Positions 1-9,644 of a stretch of 64,000 nt of DNA are shown here, piece after piece. The notes below the pieces were generated by a model. The model was not told the DNA's origin. It made no database searches and saw only the letters and a program-made list of their open reading frames with translations. Position 1 is the first letter of the stretch. The number at the start of each line of letters is the position of its first letter. This stretch comes from a bacterium (lineage in GTDB: Bacteria > Pseudomonadota > Alphaproteobacteria > Rhizobiales > Aestuariivirgaceae). A program made the position numbers and the translations under genes. The stretch lies in assembly GCA_022842165.1 (NCBI GenBank), contig JALHQC010000009.1:1-64000 (forward strand), given 5' to 3'.

Positions 1-319
1 CCTTGTGCCGGTGAATGTGCAGTTCCTCCTTGAGAACGAGGCGCTTCTCGATCACCGCGACTTCCTCGATGACGGGAATGATGACGATGCCGTCTTCGGT
101 CCGCATTTCCGGTGGGCGGCTGCCGGGCTCGATGTGCCGGTTCACCGGAATCCGGCGGATTTCCACGTTCTCGGCGTTGAGTGTGGTTTGCAGCTGCTCT
201 TCGACGGCGTCCGTGACCAGCCGTATCTGTGACCGGCCCGTCACCACCTCACGCTTCGTGATGCTCACCCCTTCGCTGGCGAGCGGGATCACGACCTTGC
301 CGTCACCGTCGCCGGTCAT
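1..319 (-). CDS. DUF2382 (YsnF/AvaK) stress protein, partial
   Basis: The reading frame starts at ATG 319 and runs off the left edge of the window, so the C-terminus is missing. The visible 106 residues hold the DUF2382 pattern: VVIPLASEGVSITKREVVTG near the start, then a long charged stretch ending in IVIIPVIEEVAVIEKRLVLK and ELHIHRHK. Such proteins are often fused to PRC-barrel domains and occur in stress regulons; their biochemical role is unknown. A GGGGA Shine-Dalgarno lies 6 nt before the start. A general-stress promoter lies about 90 bp upstream, which fits the family. Product family is seen in sequence; the stress role is inferred. Confidence 0.8.
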   Translation of the reverse strand, partial: MTGDGDGKVVIPLASEGVSITKREVVTGRSQIRLVTDAVEEQLQTTLNAENVEIRRIPVNRHIEPGSRPPEMRTEDGIVIIPVIEEVAVIEKRLVLKEELHIHRHK

Positions 320-404
320 GATCGGTCCCCGTCATCCACGAGGCCGCGGGGTGAATGGTCACTGCTGGACATGAATTTCCCATCGCTGAACGAGCAGTCC
401 GGGG

Positions 405-430
405 AACGTGCCATGCCTCTCAAAGGTTCC
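405..430 (-). promoter_or_regulatory. EcfG-type general stress promoter
   Basis: On the minus strand GGAAC (430-426), a 17-nt spacer and CGTT (408-405) exactly match the alphaproteobacterial sigma-EcfG consensus. It points at the DUF2382 gene starting at 319, with a predicted leader of about 80 nt. Confidence 0.7.
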
Positions 431-491
431 TCGTCGCGAGCCGCCCTGCCGCGGCCCAAAAACCTCCGTGGGCGGATGAAATTTCCGCCTC

Positions 492-1583
492 TCAGGGCAT
501 CTGCAGCGGGCGTCTGAGGAAGAACCGCACCATCTCGCGCGAGGCGCTCGGACCTGCGGGCTTGGCATAGGAGCCCGCGGGGTCGCCGCCGCTCCAGTAA
601 TGCCCGGCGCCGTCGATGATCCAGGCCTCCGCCTGCGGGATGCCGCTGCCATCGAGGATTGCCGTATGCTCCACCAGTCTCGACCCGGCAGTGAAGCGCC
701 GCGTGCTGACCGTGCCGCCGCCATGCGCGCTCCGCGCCGCGTTCATCAGCGCCGTGGCATTGGCCGGAACCACGGTCGAATCGCTGTTGCCGTGAAAGAC
801 GATCTGCCGCGCCACGCGGGTGTGGGAAGGATGCTGCCTGCGCGGGCGGAGATCGCCGCGCATCGCGCCCAATGCGCTTCCGACGTCGTCGGCCACGCCA
901 TAGGCAAGCCCCGAATGAATGCCCACGGCATCGTAGAGGTCGGGGTAGGTGGCCGCCATCACCGCCGCCATCGCACCTCCCGCCGACAGGCCCGCCACGA
1001 AGATGCGGCCGTCCAGGCGGTGTTCGGCGATGAGTGCGCGCGTCATCTCGGCGATGATATGCGGTTCTCCCGCGCCGCGCTGCTGGTCCGCCGGCCTGAA
1101 CCAGTTCCAGCATTGCGAGGGGTTGGCGGCGCGGGTCTGCGTGGGATAGGCGACAAGCAGGCCCTCCTCGCCGGCGGCGGCGTTCATCGCGGTGCCCATG
1201 GCGAAATCCTCGGCATGCTGCTTGCAGCCGTGCAGCATCACAATGAGGCCTGTTGGGCGTCTCGCCGCGGGAACGAAAAGATGATAGTCGCGAGCGCCGG
1301 AGCTGGTGCTGATACTGCGCCTGAGGAGACCGGCAGTGCCGCCAGATTCGGGCTGCCGCGAAGGCCGCAGTTCCGCGACTGCAGCCCCGCTCCGCATCGC
1401 CTTGAAGGTATTAGACAGGCCGCGGTGCTGTCTGGCGGAAGGTGGCGGCAACGCTGTCGCATCGGTCCTTCCGGCGGCGGTGCCAGCCAAAGCTTCCTGG
1501 ATGATCCGCGTGGCGTCGCCAGGTTTGGACGCGCGTGTGGCCGCCAGTGCCCGGCGCATGGCCGGACCCAGATGATCGAACAT
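492..1583 (-). CDS. PHB depolymerase-family esterase
   Basis: A 363-residue alpha/beta hydrolase of the PHB-depolymerase esterase family (LpqC/PhaZ-like). The oxyanion-loop motif LHGC is at 117-120, the lipase box GLSAGG puts the nucleophile at Ser200, and Asp268 (HGNSD) and His328 (GAGHYW) are plausible remaining triad members. No signal peptide is evident, so it is probably intracellular. The substrate could be polyhydroxybutyrate oligomers or another aromatic or aliphatic ester; sequence alone cannot say. ATG 1583 has AAGGAGA just upstream. The gene follows the ribbon-helix-helix regulator at 1594 by 10 nt and is probably cotranscribed with it. A phasin and acetoacetyl-CoA synthetase elsewhere in the window suggest PHB metabolism. 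Confidence 0.85.
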   Translation of the reverse strand: MFDHLGPAMRRALAATRASKPGDATRIIQEALAGTAAGRTDATALPPPSARQHRGLSNTFKAMRSGAAVAELRPSRQPESGGTAGLLRRSISTSSGARDYHLFVPAARRPTGLIVMLHGCKQHAEDFAMGTAMNAAAGEEGLLVAYPTQTRAANPSQCWNWFRPADQQRGAGEPHIIAEMTRALIAEHRLDGRIFVAGLSAGGAMAAVMAATYPDLYDAVGIHSGLAYGVADDVGSALGAMRGDLRPRRQHPSHTRVARQIVFHGNSDSTVVPANATALMNAARSAHGGGTVSTRRFTAGSRLVEHTAILDGSGIPQAEAWIIDGAGHYWSGGDPAGSYAKPAGPSASREMVRFFLRRPLQMP

Positions 1584-1593
1584 GACATTCTCC

Positions 1594-2013
1594 TTATGAC
1601 GGCTTCCGTTTTCCGGCGAGCACGGCTTTCACTGCGTCGCTCGCCTGCAGGGCGCCCAGCACGGTGATCGATTCGATTGCCGCCGCCGCCAGTTCGGGGG
1701 AAACATCGGCAGCGATCCGCGCAAGGCCCACCACGCGGATGGCAAGCGTTTCATGACGCGCGACATGCGCTTCGAGTTCCGCCCGGTTGAAATCCCGCAA
1801 GCCCATGTCCAGCGTATGGCGCGTCACCGAACGCTCGATATCGGGCGATTGCACCGCCAGCTGGTTGCGGATGGCGGTGCGGATGAAATCCGAACGGTTC
1901 GAATAGAATCCCTCCCGCACCAGCAGGTCGATCTTCCCGAGATCGACATAACCGATGTTGAGGGTCAGCTTCTCTGACTCGGCCGGCTTCGAGATTTCCA
2001 AGATACACTCCAA
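1594..2013 (-). CDS. CopG-type ribbon-helix-helix regulator
   Basis: A 139-residue protein. Residues 15-52 form an RHH DNA-binding unit: a short beta strand (LTLNIGYVDL), then two helices containing the SNRSDFIRTAIRNQL pattern typical of CopG/NikR/ParD. The C-terminal ~85 residues are helical and not recognised. The best available start is TTG 2013, because an in-frame TAA lies just upstream and no ATG or GTG lies between; GGATGG upstream may serve as a weak ribosome site. It probably heads an operon with the esterase and represses both itself and the divergent flavoprotein through the TGGAT repeats in the intergenic region. The ligand is unknown. Confidence 0.8.
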   Translation of the reverse strand: MECILEISKPAESEKLTLNIGYVDLGKIDLLVREGFYSNRSDFIRTAIRNQLAVQSPDIERSVTRHTLDMGLRDFNRAELEAHVARHETLAIRVVGLARIAADVSPELAAAAIESITVLGALQASDAVKAVLAGKRKPS

Positions 2014-2015
2014 GA

Positions 2016-2044
2016 ACCATCCACATGGATGTTATATGGATGGT
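2016..2044. promoter_or_regulatory. Candidate RHH operator, TGGAT half-sites
   Basis: ACCATCCA (2016-2023) and TGGATGGT (2037-2044) form a perfect 8-bp inverted repeat. A third TGGAT half-site lies between them at 2026-2030. The cluster sits directly upstream of the RHH gene start and within the divergent promoter region, as expected for autoregulation. Binding by this regulator is inferred. Confidence 0.5.
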
Positions 2045-2151
2045 ACTGAGCCATTTCAAGGGATTTCCTTCTGCCTGGAACATCGCAACACAAGCCGGCG
2101 TTGCATCCTCCTGAGGGAAAGGACCAATTCCTGGAACATTTGGCTCCGGAT

Positions 2152-3081
2152 ATGGCAATCGACTGCCTGATCATCGGCGGCGGACCCGCCGGCCTGACGG
2201 CGGCAATCTATCTTGCCCGCTTTCATCTTTCCGTGCTCGTCCTGCATGACGGCGCCAGCCGGGCCGCCCTCATTCCGCGCACGCACAATCACGCCGGCTT
2301 TCCGGAGGGCATCGCCGGGCCGGAACTTCTCCGCCGCATGGGCGAACAGGCCCAACGCTACGGGGCCAGAATCGCTGAAGTGCGAGTCTCCTCCATCAAG
2401 CCCGTGGCAGACGGTTTCCTCATAGAGACTCAAAGCGGCAGTTTCGCCGCGAGGAAGCTGCTGCTGGCAACCGGCGTCGTTGACCGGCGGCTGCCAATGC
2501 TCGAGGACGTCCATGACGAGGCCCTGCAGCGCGGTCTGCTCCGCTATTGCCCGATTTGCGACGGCTACGAGGTGACCGACCGGAAGATCGCCGTCATCGG
2601 CATGGGCGCGCACGCCCTGCGGGAAGCGGAATTCCTGCGGAGCTACAGCGCCGACGTAACACTGGTCGCGCCGGATGGCCCGCATGCTCTCGACGCTGCA
2701 AAGCGTGCCCAGGCAGGTGAATGGAGAATCGGTCTGCGTGATGGGCCGTGCCTCGGCATCACCATCGCGGGCACGAGGATCGGCATCAACTTCGCAAGCG
2801 GCCCGGAATATTTCGATACGATCTATGCCGCACTCGGCTCCGACACCCGCTCCGAACTCGCCGCCGCCGCAGGCGTCAGCACTTCGGACGACGGCTGCAT
2901 CATCGTCGGGCGCCATCAGGAGACGTCTGTGCCGGGGCTCTATGCGGCGGGCGATGTGGTGCTGGGCCTCGACCAGATCGGCAATGCCATGGGTCAGGCA
3001 GGCGTTGCCGCGACCGCGATCCGCAATGCCCTGTGCGAGGCCTCGCCACTCCGCCGGCCGGCACGTGGCGGGCCGCACTAG
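2152..3081 (+). CDS. Thioredoxin-reductase-like FAD/NAD(P) oxidoreductase
   Basis: A 309-residue two-domain flavoprotein. The FAD-binding GGGPAG lies at 9-14, a redox pair Cys133-Pro-Ile-Cys136 follows, then a NAD(P)-binding GxGxxA (GMGAHA, 150-155), and a C-terminal AAGDV with DQIGNAMGQAG for FAD. Length and order match low-Mr thioredoxin reductase, but the redox motif is CPIC rather than the usual CATC or CAVC, so the partner may not be ordinary thioredoxin. I chose ATG 2152. A TTG at 2101 would add 17 residues that do not look like family sequence. It is divergent from the RHH regulator and convergent with the nuclease gene, overlapping it by 4 bp. Confidence 0.85.
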   Translation: MAIDCLIIGGGPAGLTAAIYLARFHLSVLVLHDGASRAALIPRTHNHAGFPEGIAGPELLRRMGEQAQRYGARIAEVRVSSIKPVADGFLIETQSGSFAARKLLLATGVVDRRLPMLEDVHDEALQRGLLRYCPICDGYEVTDRKIAVIGMGAHALREAEFLRSYSADVTLVAPDGPHALDAAKRAQAGEWRIGLRDGPCLGITIAGTRIGINFASGPEYFDTIYAALGSDTRSELAAAAGVSTSDDGCIIVGRHQETSVPGLYAAGDVVLGLDQIGNAMGQAGVAATAIRNALCEASPLRRPARGGPH

Positions 3082-3650
3082 TCCGGCGGAATGCTGTTCT
3101 CCATGCTGCCCTGCACCAGGCGGTTGCGATGTTCGGCGCGCCAGTCCTCGGGGTCGTCGAAACGCCCCTGCCAGATGCCGCGCCGCGCCGCCCTGGCCTC
3201 CGCCTCGGCGGCAATATGGTCAAGCCCGTGCTTGCGGTAGGCGATAGCCCAGCCGCGCCGCACCATCTCGTTGTTGATGTCGATGCCGCCAGCCGAACAC
3301 GCCGCGACAAGCCGCTCATACCGGTCGGTTTCGATAATGCGGCAATCGAGCGTCTTGCCGCTGACCAGCCGCCGCAACGCGTCCCGCGCCTGGCGCCCGC
3401 AGGGGTAGCCGCGGCCCGCGCCGTCCTGGCACTCCTGATGGAGTTCCGGCGCGTCGATCGCATGCAGGCGGTATTCGCTCTCTCCCTTGCGGAGCGAGTC
3501 GCCGTCGACCGCCGTGAAGGCTCCGCTCTCGGGCGCCAGCCAGCCCGCCTGGCGCGCGCCAAGCGCAAGCATCGCCAGCAGCACGATGAACACCATGGCA
3601 TCCGCCAGCGTGCGGATGAGCGGCCGCCCCCGCCGGCGCTGCCGCCTCAA
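3078..3650 (-). CDS. Thermonuclease-like (SNase) protein, membrane-anchored
   Basis: 190 residues. Residues 18-33 form a hydrophobic anchor or signal segment; the rest is a staphylococcal-nuclease fold. Catalytic features of the family are visible: Asp49 and Asp51 in VDGDS, Arg61 and Glu69 in YRLHAIDAPEL, and Arg113 in DRYERLVA. Extra cysteines (74, 84, 103, 118) could form disulfides in the periplasm. It would cleave nucleic acids outside the cytoplasm. The start overlaps the end of moaE by 4 nt, so translation is coupled, though no functional link between the two is obvious. Confidence 0.85.
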   Translation of the reverse strand: MRRQRRRGRPLIRTLADAMVFIVLLAMLALGARQAGWLAPESGAFTAVDGDSLRKGESEYRLHAIDAPELHQECQDGAGRGYPCGRQARDALRRLVSGKTLDCRIIETDRYERLVAACSAGGIDINNEMVRRGWAIAYRKHGLDHIAAEAEARAARRGIWQGRFDDPEDWRAEHRNRLVQGSMENSIPPD

Positions 3651-4105
3651 GGGGGGCCAGTCTCCCAGCGCGCCGCCGCGGCGTCATCGCTGTCCTTCGC
3701 GGCCACCCATTGCGCGCCGTGCGGGTTCTCTTCCAGCTTCCAGAACGGCGCCTTGGTCTTCAGCCAGTCGATGAGAAAGTGACAGGCCTCGAACGCCGCC
3801 TCGCGATGCGCCGACGCCGTGATCACCAGAACGATATCCTCGCCAGGTTCCAGCCGGCCATGGCGGTGGATGATGAGGGACGCGTCCAGCGGCCAGCGCC
3901 GCTGCGCTTGCTGCTCGATTTCGGCCAGCGCCTTTTCCGTCATGCCCGGATAATGCTCGAGCGTCATGGCGCGGATTTCAGCGCCCTCGGAGAGATCGCG
4001 CACCGTGCCGAGGAACATCACGGTGCCGCCGATGTTGGTCTTCCCGGCCTTGAGAGCCTGAAGCTCGGCGCCGGCATCGAAAGGTTCTTGCTGGATGCGG
4101 ATCAT
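3647..4105 (-). CDS. moaE: Molybdopterin synthase catalytic subunit MoaE
   Basis: 152 residues matching MoaE along its length. It converts precursor Z (cPMP) to molybdopterin with the thiocarboxylated MoaD subunit, in the cytoplasm. Diagnostic stretches are GGTVMFLGTVRD (26-37), LEHYPGM (49-55), HRHGRLEPGE (80-89) and the catalytic-lysine motif KAPFWKLEEN (118-127). The residues after about 135 are an alanine- and aspartate-rich tail. moaD is not adjacent; the gene lies 31 nt after the AsmA gene and overlaps the nuclease gene. Confidence 0.93.
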   Translation of the reverse strand: MIRIQQEPFDAGAELQALKAGKTNIGGTVMFLGTVRDLSEGAEIRAMTLEHYPGMTEKALAEIEQQAQRRWPLDASLIIHRHGRLEPGEDIVLVITASAHREAAFEACHFLIDWLKTKAPFWKLEENPHGAQWVAAKDSDDAAAARWETGPP

Positions 4106-4136
4106 GGCGCGATGATGCCCCTTGCCGTCGCGATCT

Positions 4137-5972
4137 TCAATTGCCCGGTACGGCGGTCATGGCCTTGAGGTCCTCGAAGCCTCTGGCGGGATTCTGAAGG
4201 AGCCCCGGCACGTCGGGATAGATGCGCGGCGCGTCCCAGGATCCGTTGATGAGGATGCCGACAGGGAAAAGCGGTCTCGCCTCCTCTCCAGCCGCACCGC
4301 CTTTGGCTTCGGCGCGCAGGTCGATCGCGCGGCGCAACAGATCGGCCTCGCCCGCCGCGGTAATGGTGAGGTCGGGTTGCACCAGCGTGAAGCTGCCCAG
4401 TGCCGCAATGCCGTCGGCAACCGTCAGATCGGCCGTCAGGGCGGAAGCCGCGGTGCCGGCCTCCGCCGTACCCTGCCACCCGTCGAGGATGCGGGTTCCG
4501 GCGCTCCCGAGAATTGCCGCGAGATCAAAGCGCTTGAGCGTTGCATCGGCCAGTGAGACCGTGGCCGTGCCCTTGAGCGTGCCGATCAATTCCTGCTGCG
4601 TCTGTCCCGCCCCCGCAAGGCTTGCCGTGAACGATCCCGTGCCGGAAAGCCAGTCGATCCCGAGAAGGTCCGGAAGAACCTGTGCCGCCTCGATCCCCTC
4701 GGCCTTCACGTCGAAGGAAACAGTGGCCGGCTGCGGCGCCGGATCGATACTGGCGTTGAGGATGAGGTTCGCCGCCGGGCCGGGAAGAATAGCCACGCTG
4801 GCCGAAAGCTTGCCCCCGGCAAGCGAGGCGCCAAGCCGTGCCGGCACCGCGCTCAATGCGCCATAGGTGAGCGCATCGGTTTCCACAGTGACTTCCGCAT
4901 CGAAGGCCCGCAGCGACTGGAAGCCGAGATTGGCCGTCCCCCATTCTCCATCCTTCGCCCCGCTGGCGGGCAGGAAGGGCTCGAGCCTGAAGGAGGGTGC
5001 CGCAAGTGCGGCCTGAAGCTTCGGCACGGCATTGCGGAAGTCGAAGACCACGTCTCCGGCAAGTGCCGCCGCGTCCAGCACGACGGTGGCATTGCGGAAG
5101 GCGACGGCGCGGCCCGCGCTGTCGAGAACGCCCGCGATCGAAACCTGCTTGAAGGACGTCCCGTCCTCGATCTTCAGCCCCATCCAGCGTGCCGCTGACC
5201 GGAGGTCGGGAGACGATGCGGTGGCGGCACCCGCGAGGCTGAGAACCTTGGCAGTCGACAGCCGCCCGTTGAACGAGGCGGCACCCTCCGCCGTCTCGAT
5301 GGCGAGGTCGAAGGGAGAGCCATCGGCATGAACCCGCGCGAGAGATTTCAGCGAGGCCTCGATCCGCGCCAGCCGGCCGGCGATCTCGGCCGTGCCGTTC
5401 AGCGTCACGCCGCCATCCGCGCCCGCCGTTCCACGCGCAGTGACGCCGCCGAGAACCAGGGCCTGGTTGTTCCGCATGTCGAAATAGCGGAACGAGCTCC
5501 GGTCGATCTCGATGTCGAGGGGCAGCGAAGCGGTGTTGCCCGGAAAGTTCCAGCTCGGCCGCCCGCGATCGTCGATGACGAATGCAAATTCCGCTTCCTC
5601 GACGATGATTCGCGACAGCTCCGCGCTGCGCGTCAGGAATTGCCCGACCGACACCGGGATGCGGACCGACTTCGCAGTCAGGAATGTGCCGTCGAAATCG
5701 TCTCCCGCCGCGATGCTCACCTCATCGAGACGGATGGCCAGCGGCGAGAACTCGAGATGCGCGCCGCCCCTGACATCGAGCGTGCGGCCAAGCTGCTGGC
5801 GCACCTGCTCCTGCGCAAGGCTCACGGCCCAGCCGGGCGACAAGATCAGCCAGCCGGCGAGGCCAACCACCAGAAGAATGATGGCCGCACCCGCCCAGAT
5901 ATGTAGTCCGCGCATCGTAAACTCCAGAAATCGCGCTGCTTTTCGGCGGGACTTGCGGCCCTTCTGTGACAT
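4137..5972 (-). CDS. AsmA-family outer-membrane biogenesis protein
   Basis: 611 residues. A short basic N-terminus and a transmembrane segment at about 24-45 (AAIILLVVGLAGWLILSPGW) are followed by a large periplasmic beta-rich region, with the AsmA pattern at the start (VRQQLGRTLDVRGGAHLEFSP) and an AsmA-like C-terminal half. AsmA-family proteins act in lipid transport to the outer membrane or outer-membrane assembly. The protein is shorter than E. coli TamB and close to AsmA in length. ATG 5972 is used; Met19 is an alternative start. It is divergent from acetoacetyl-CoA synthetase with only 38 bp between them. Confidence 0.85.
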   Translation of the reverse strand: MSQKGRKSRRKAARFLEFTMRGLHIWAGAAIILLVVGLAGWLILSPGWAVSLAQEQVRQQLGRTLDVRGGAHLEFSPLAIRLDEVSIAAGDDFDGTFLTAKSVRIPVSVGQFLTRSAELSRIIVEEAEFAFVIDDRGRPSWNFPGNTASLPLDIEIDRSSFRYFDMRNNQALVLGGVTARGTAGADGGVTLNGTAEIAGRLARIEASLKSLARVHADGSPFDLAIETAEGAASFNGRLSTAKVLSLAGAATASSPDLRSAARWMGLKIEDGTSFKQVSIAGVLDSAGRAVAFRNATVVLDAAALAGDVVFDFRNAVPKLQAALAAPSFRLEPFLPASGAKDGEWGTANLGFQSLRAFDAEVTVETDALTYGALSAVPARLGASLAGGKLSASVAILPGPAANLILNASIDPAPQPATVSFDVKAEGIEAAQVLPDLLGIDWLSGTGSFTASLAGAGQTQQELIGTLKGTATVSLADATLKRFDLAAILGSAGTRILDGWQGTAEAGTAASALTADLTVADGIAALGSFTLVQPDLTITAAGEADLLRRAIDLRAEAKGGAAGEEARPLFPVGILINGSWDAPRIYPDVPGLLQNPARGFEDLKAMTAVPGN

Positions 5973-6010
5973 GATTACAGGTGGGGCCAGTGATCCGGAG
6001 TGATGCTTAC

Positions 6011-7958
<1,948 letters not shown>

Positions 7959-7969
<11 letters not shown>

Positions 7970-9638
7970 TGTGCGGCTCGTGCAGGCTGCGCGAGAGAAG
8001 GATCACCGGGATCAGCCCCACCGCCACGATGGTGAGCGCGGGGAGAGCGCTTTCCTCGAGCTGATCGAGCGAGGCCAGCATGAACACGGTGGTGGCCAGC
8101 GTCTCAAAATCGAAAGGCCGCAGGATGAGGGTGGCGGGCAGCTCTTTCATGCAGTCGACGAATACCAGCAGCGCCGCCGAGACGAGTGCCGGCCTGAGCA
8201 GCGGCAGGTGGACTTCGAGAAAGGCGTCGAACGGCGCCCGGCCCAGGGTGCGCGCGGCGGCGGCGACATTCGGCGTCACCTTCTGCAGCCCGCTTTCGAT
8301 GGCGCCGAACGACACCGCCAGAAACCGCACCACATAGGCAAAGATGATGGCGGTGATGCTGCCTGACAGCAGCAGGCCTGTTGAAAACCCGAAGCGGTCG
8401 CGCATGAAGCTGTCGAGGGCATTGTCGAAGCCCGCAAGCGGAATGAGCACGCCGATGCCGAGCACCGTTCCGGGTATGGCATAGCCCATGCTGGCAAGGC
8501 GGATGATCTTGCGGGTAAAGCCGCCACGCATCATCCGGTTGGCATAGCCCAGGATCAGCGCCAGCCCCACGGCGATCGCCGCCGCCAGGCTGGCCAGCAC
8601 GAGGGAATGCCAGACGGCCTTGAGATAGGTCAGCGATACGGCATCGTCGAGCCGCGGGATGGCGAAGCTCATCAGGATGAGTGCTGGTATCACGAAGCCG
8701 ATCAGCACCGGGATCGCGCAGACGATGACGGCGAGCGCGCGCTGCCAGCCATTGAGCCTGATGCGGTCTGGCTGGCGCGGGCGCTGCGAGGGCAGCACGA
8801 AGGATTGCTTTCGTCGCGCATTGCGCTCGAACCACACGAGCACGAAGATGAACAGCAGCATGACGGCCGAAATCTGCGCGGCACCGCCGAGGTTTCCCTG
8901 TGAAAGCCATGTCGTGTAGACGCCGAGCGTCAGCGTCCGCACGCCGAAGAAATTCGCCGCCCCGATATCGTTCAGGCATTCCATCAGCGCCAGGCTGACG
9001 CCCACCGCAATTCCGGGCCGCGCCAGTGGCAGCGCCACGCTGCGGAAGGCGCCCCACGGCGTTTGCCCCAGCGCGCGCGCCACTTCGAGCTGGGTTGCCG
9101 GCTGGCGGATGAAGCTCGCCCGTGCGGTGAGGAACACGTAAGGATAGAGCACCATCGACAGCACGATGATGGCGCCGCCCATCGAGCGGATTTCGGGGAA
9201 CATGTAGTCGGCGGGCGTGGTCCAGCCGAACATGCCGCGGGCCCAGGTCTGCACCGGGCCGGCATAGCTCAGGAAGTCGACATAGGAATAGGCGACGATA
9301 TAGCCCGGCATCGCCATCGGCAGCATCGAGGCCCAGGTGAACAGCGGCCGCAGTGGAAAGCGGCACATGGTGACGAGCCAGGCAACGGCGGTGCCGGTGA
9401 CGAAGGTGATGATGCCGACCCCCGCCAGCAGCGTCAGCGTCCGCAGCACATAGCCCGGAAGCACCGTCGACAGGAGATGCGGCCAGATATTCTCGGTGGG
9501 CGTCAGCGCCAGGATGATGATGGTGAGCACCGGAAGTGCCAGCGCCATGCCGATGATCAGCGCCCCCCACCCCATCAGGCGCTCGTTCCATGCGCGTGGC
9601 GGCCCTTTCAGCGCGGCCGCGGCTCCGCCATCCGCCAT
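7959..9638 (-). CDS. FbpB-like Fe(III) ABC transporter permease
   Basis: 559 residues with about 12 hydrophobic segments, arranged as two fused permease halves. Each half carries an EAA-type loop: [24 protein letters not shown] in the first and [26 protein letters not shown] in the second. This double-length layout is typical of FbpB/SfuB iron(III) permeases and also of thiamine Thi[21 protein letters not shown] favours the iron family. Neither a binding protein nor an ATPase gene is adjacent, so partners must be encoded elsewhere. The start lies 6 nt after the sensor kinase stop, suggesting one transcript. Confidence 0.85.
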
Positions 9639-9644
9639 GCTGTA

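Noticed and set aside
316-372. An 18-codon upstream ORF whose stop overlaps the DUF2382 start
   Set aside because: The only purine-rich site is 3 nt from its ATG, too close; the DUF2382 gene has its own Shine-Dalgarno. Could still be a weak leader peptide.
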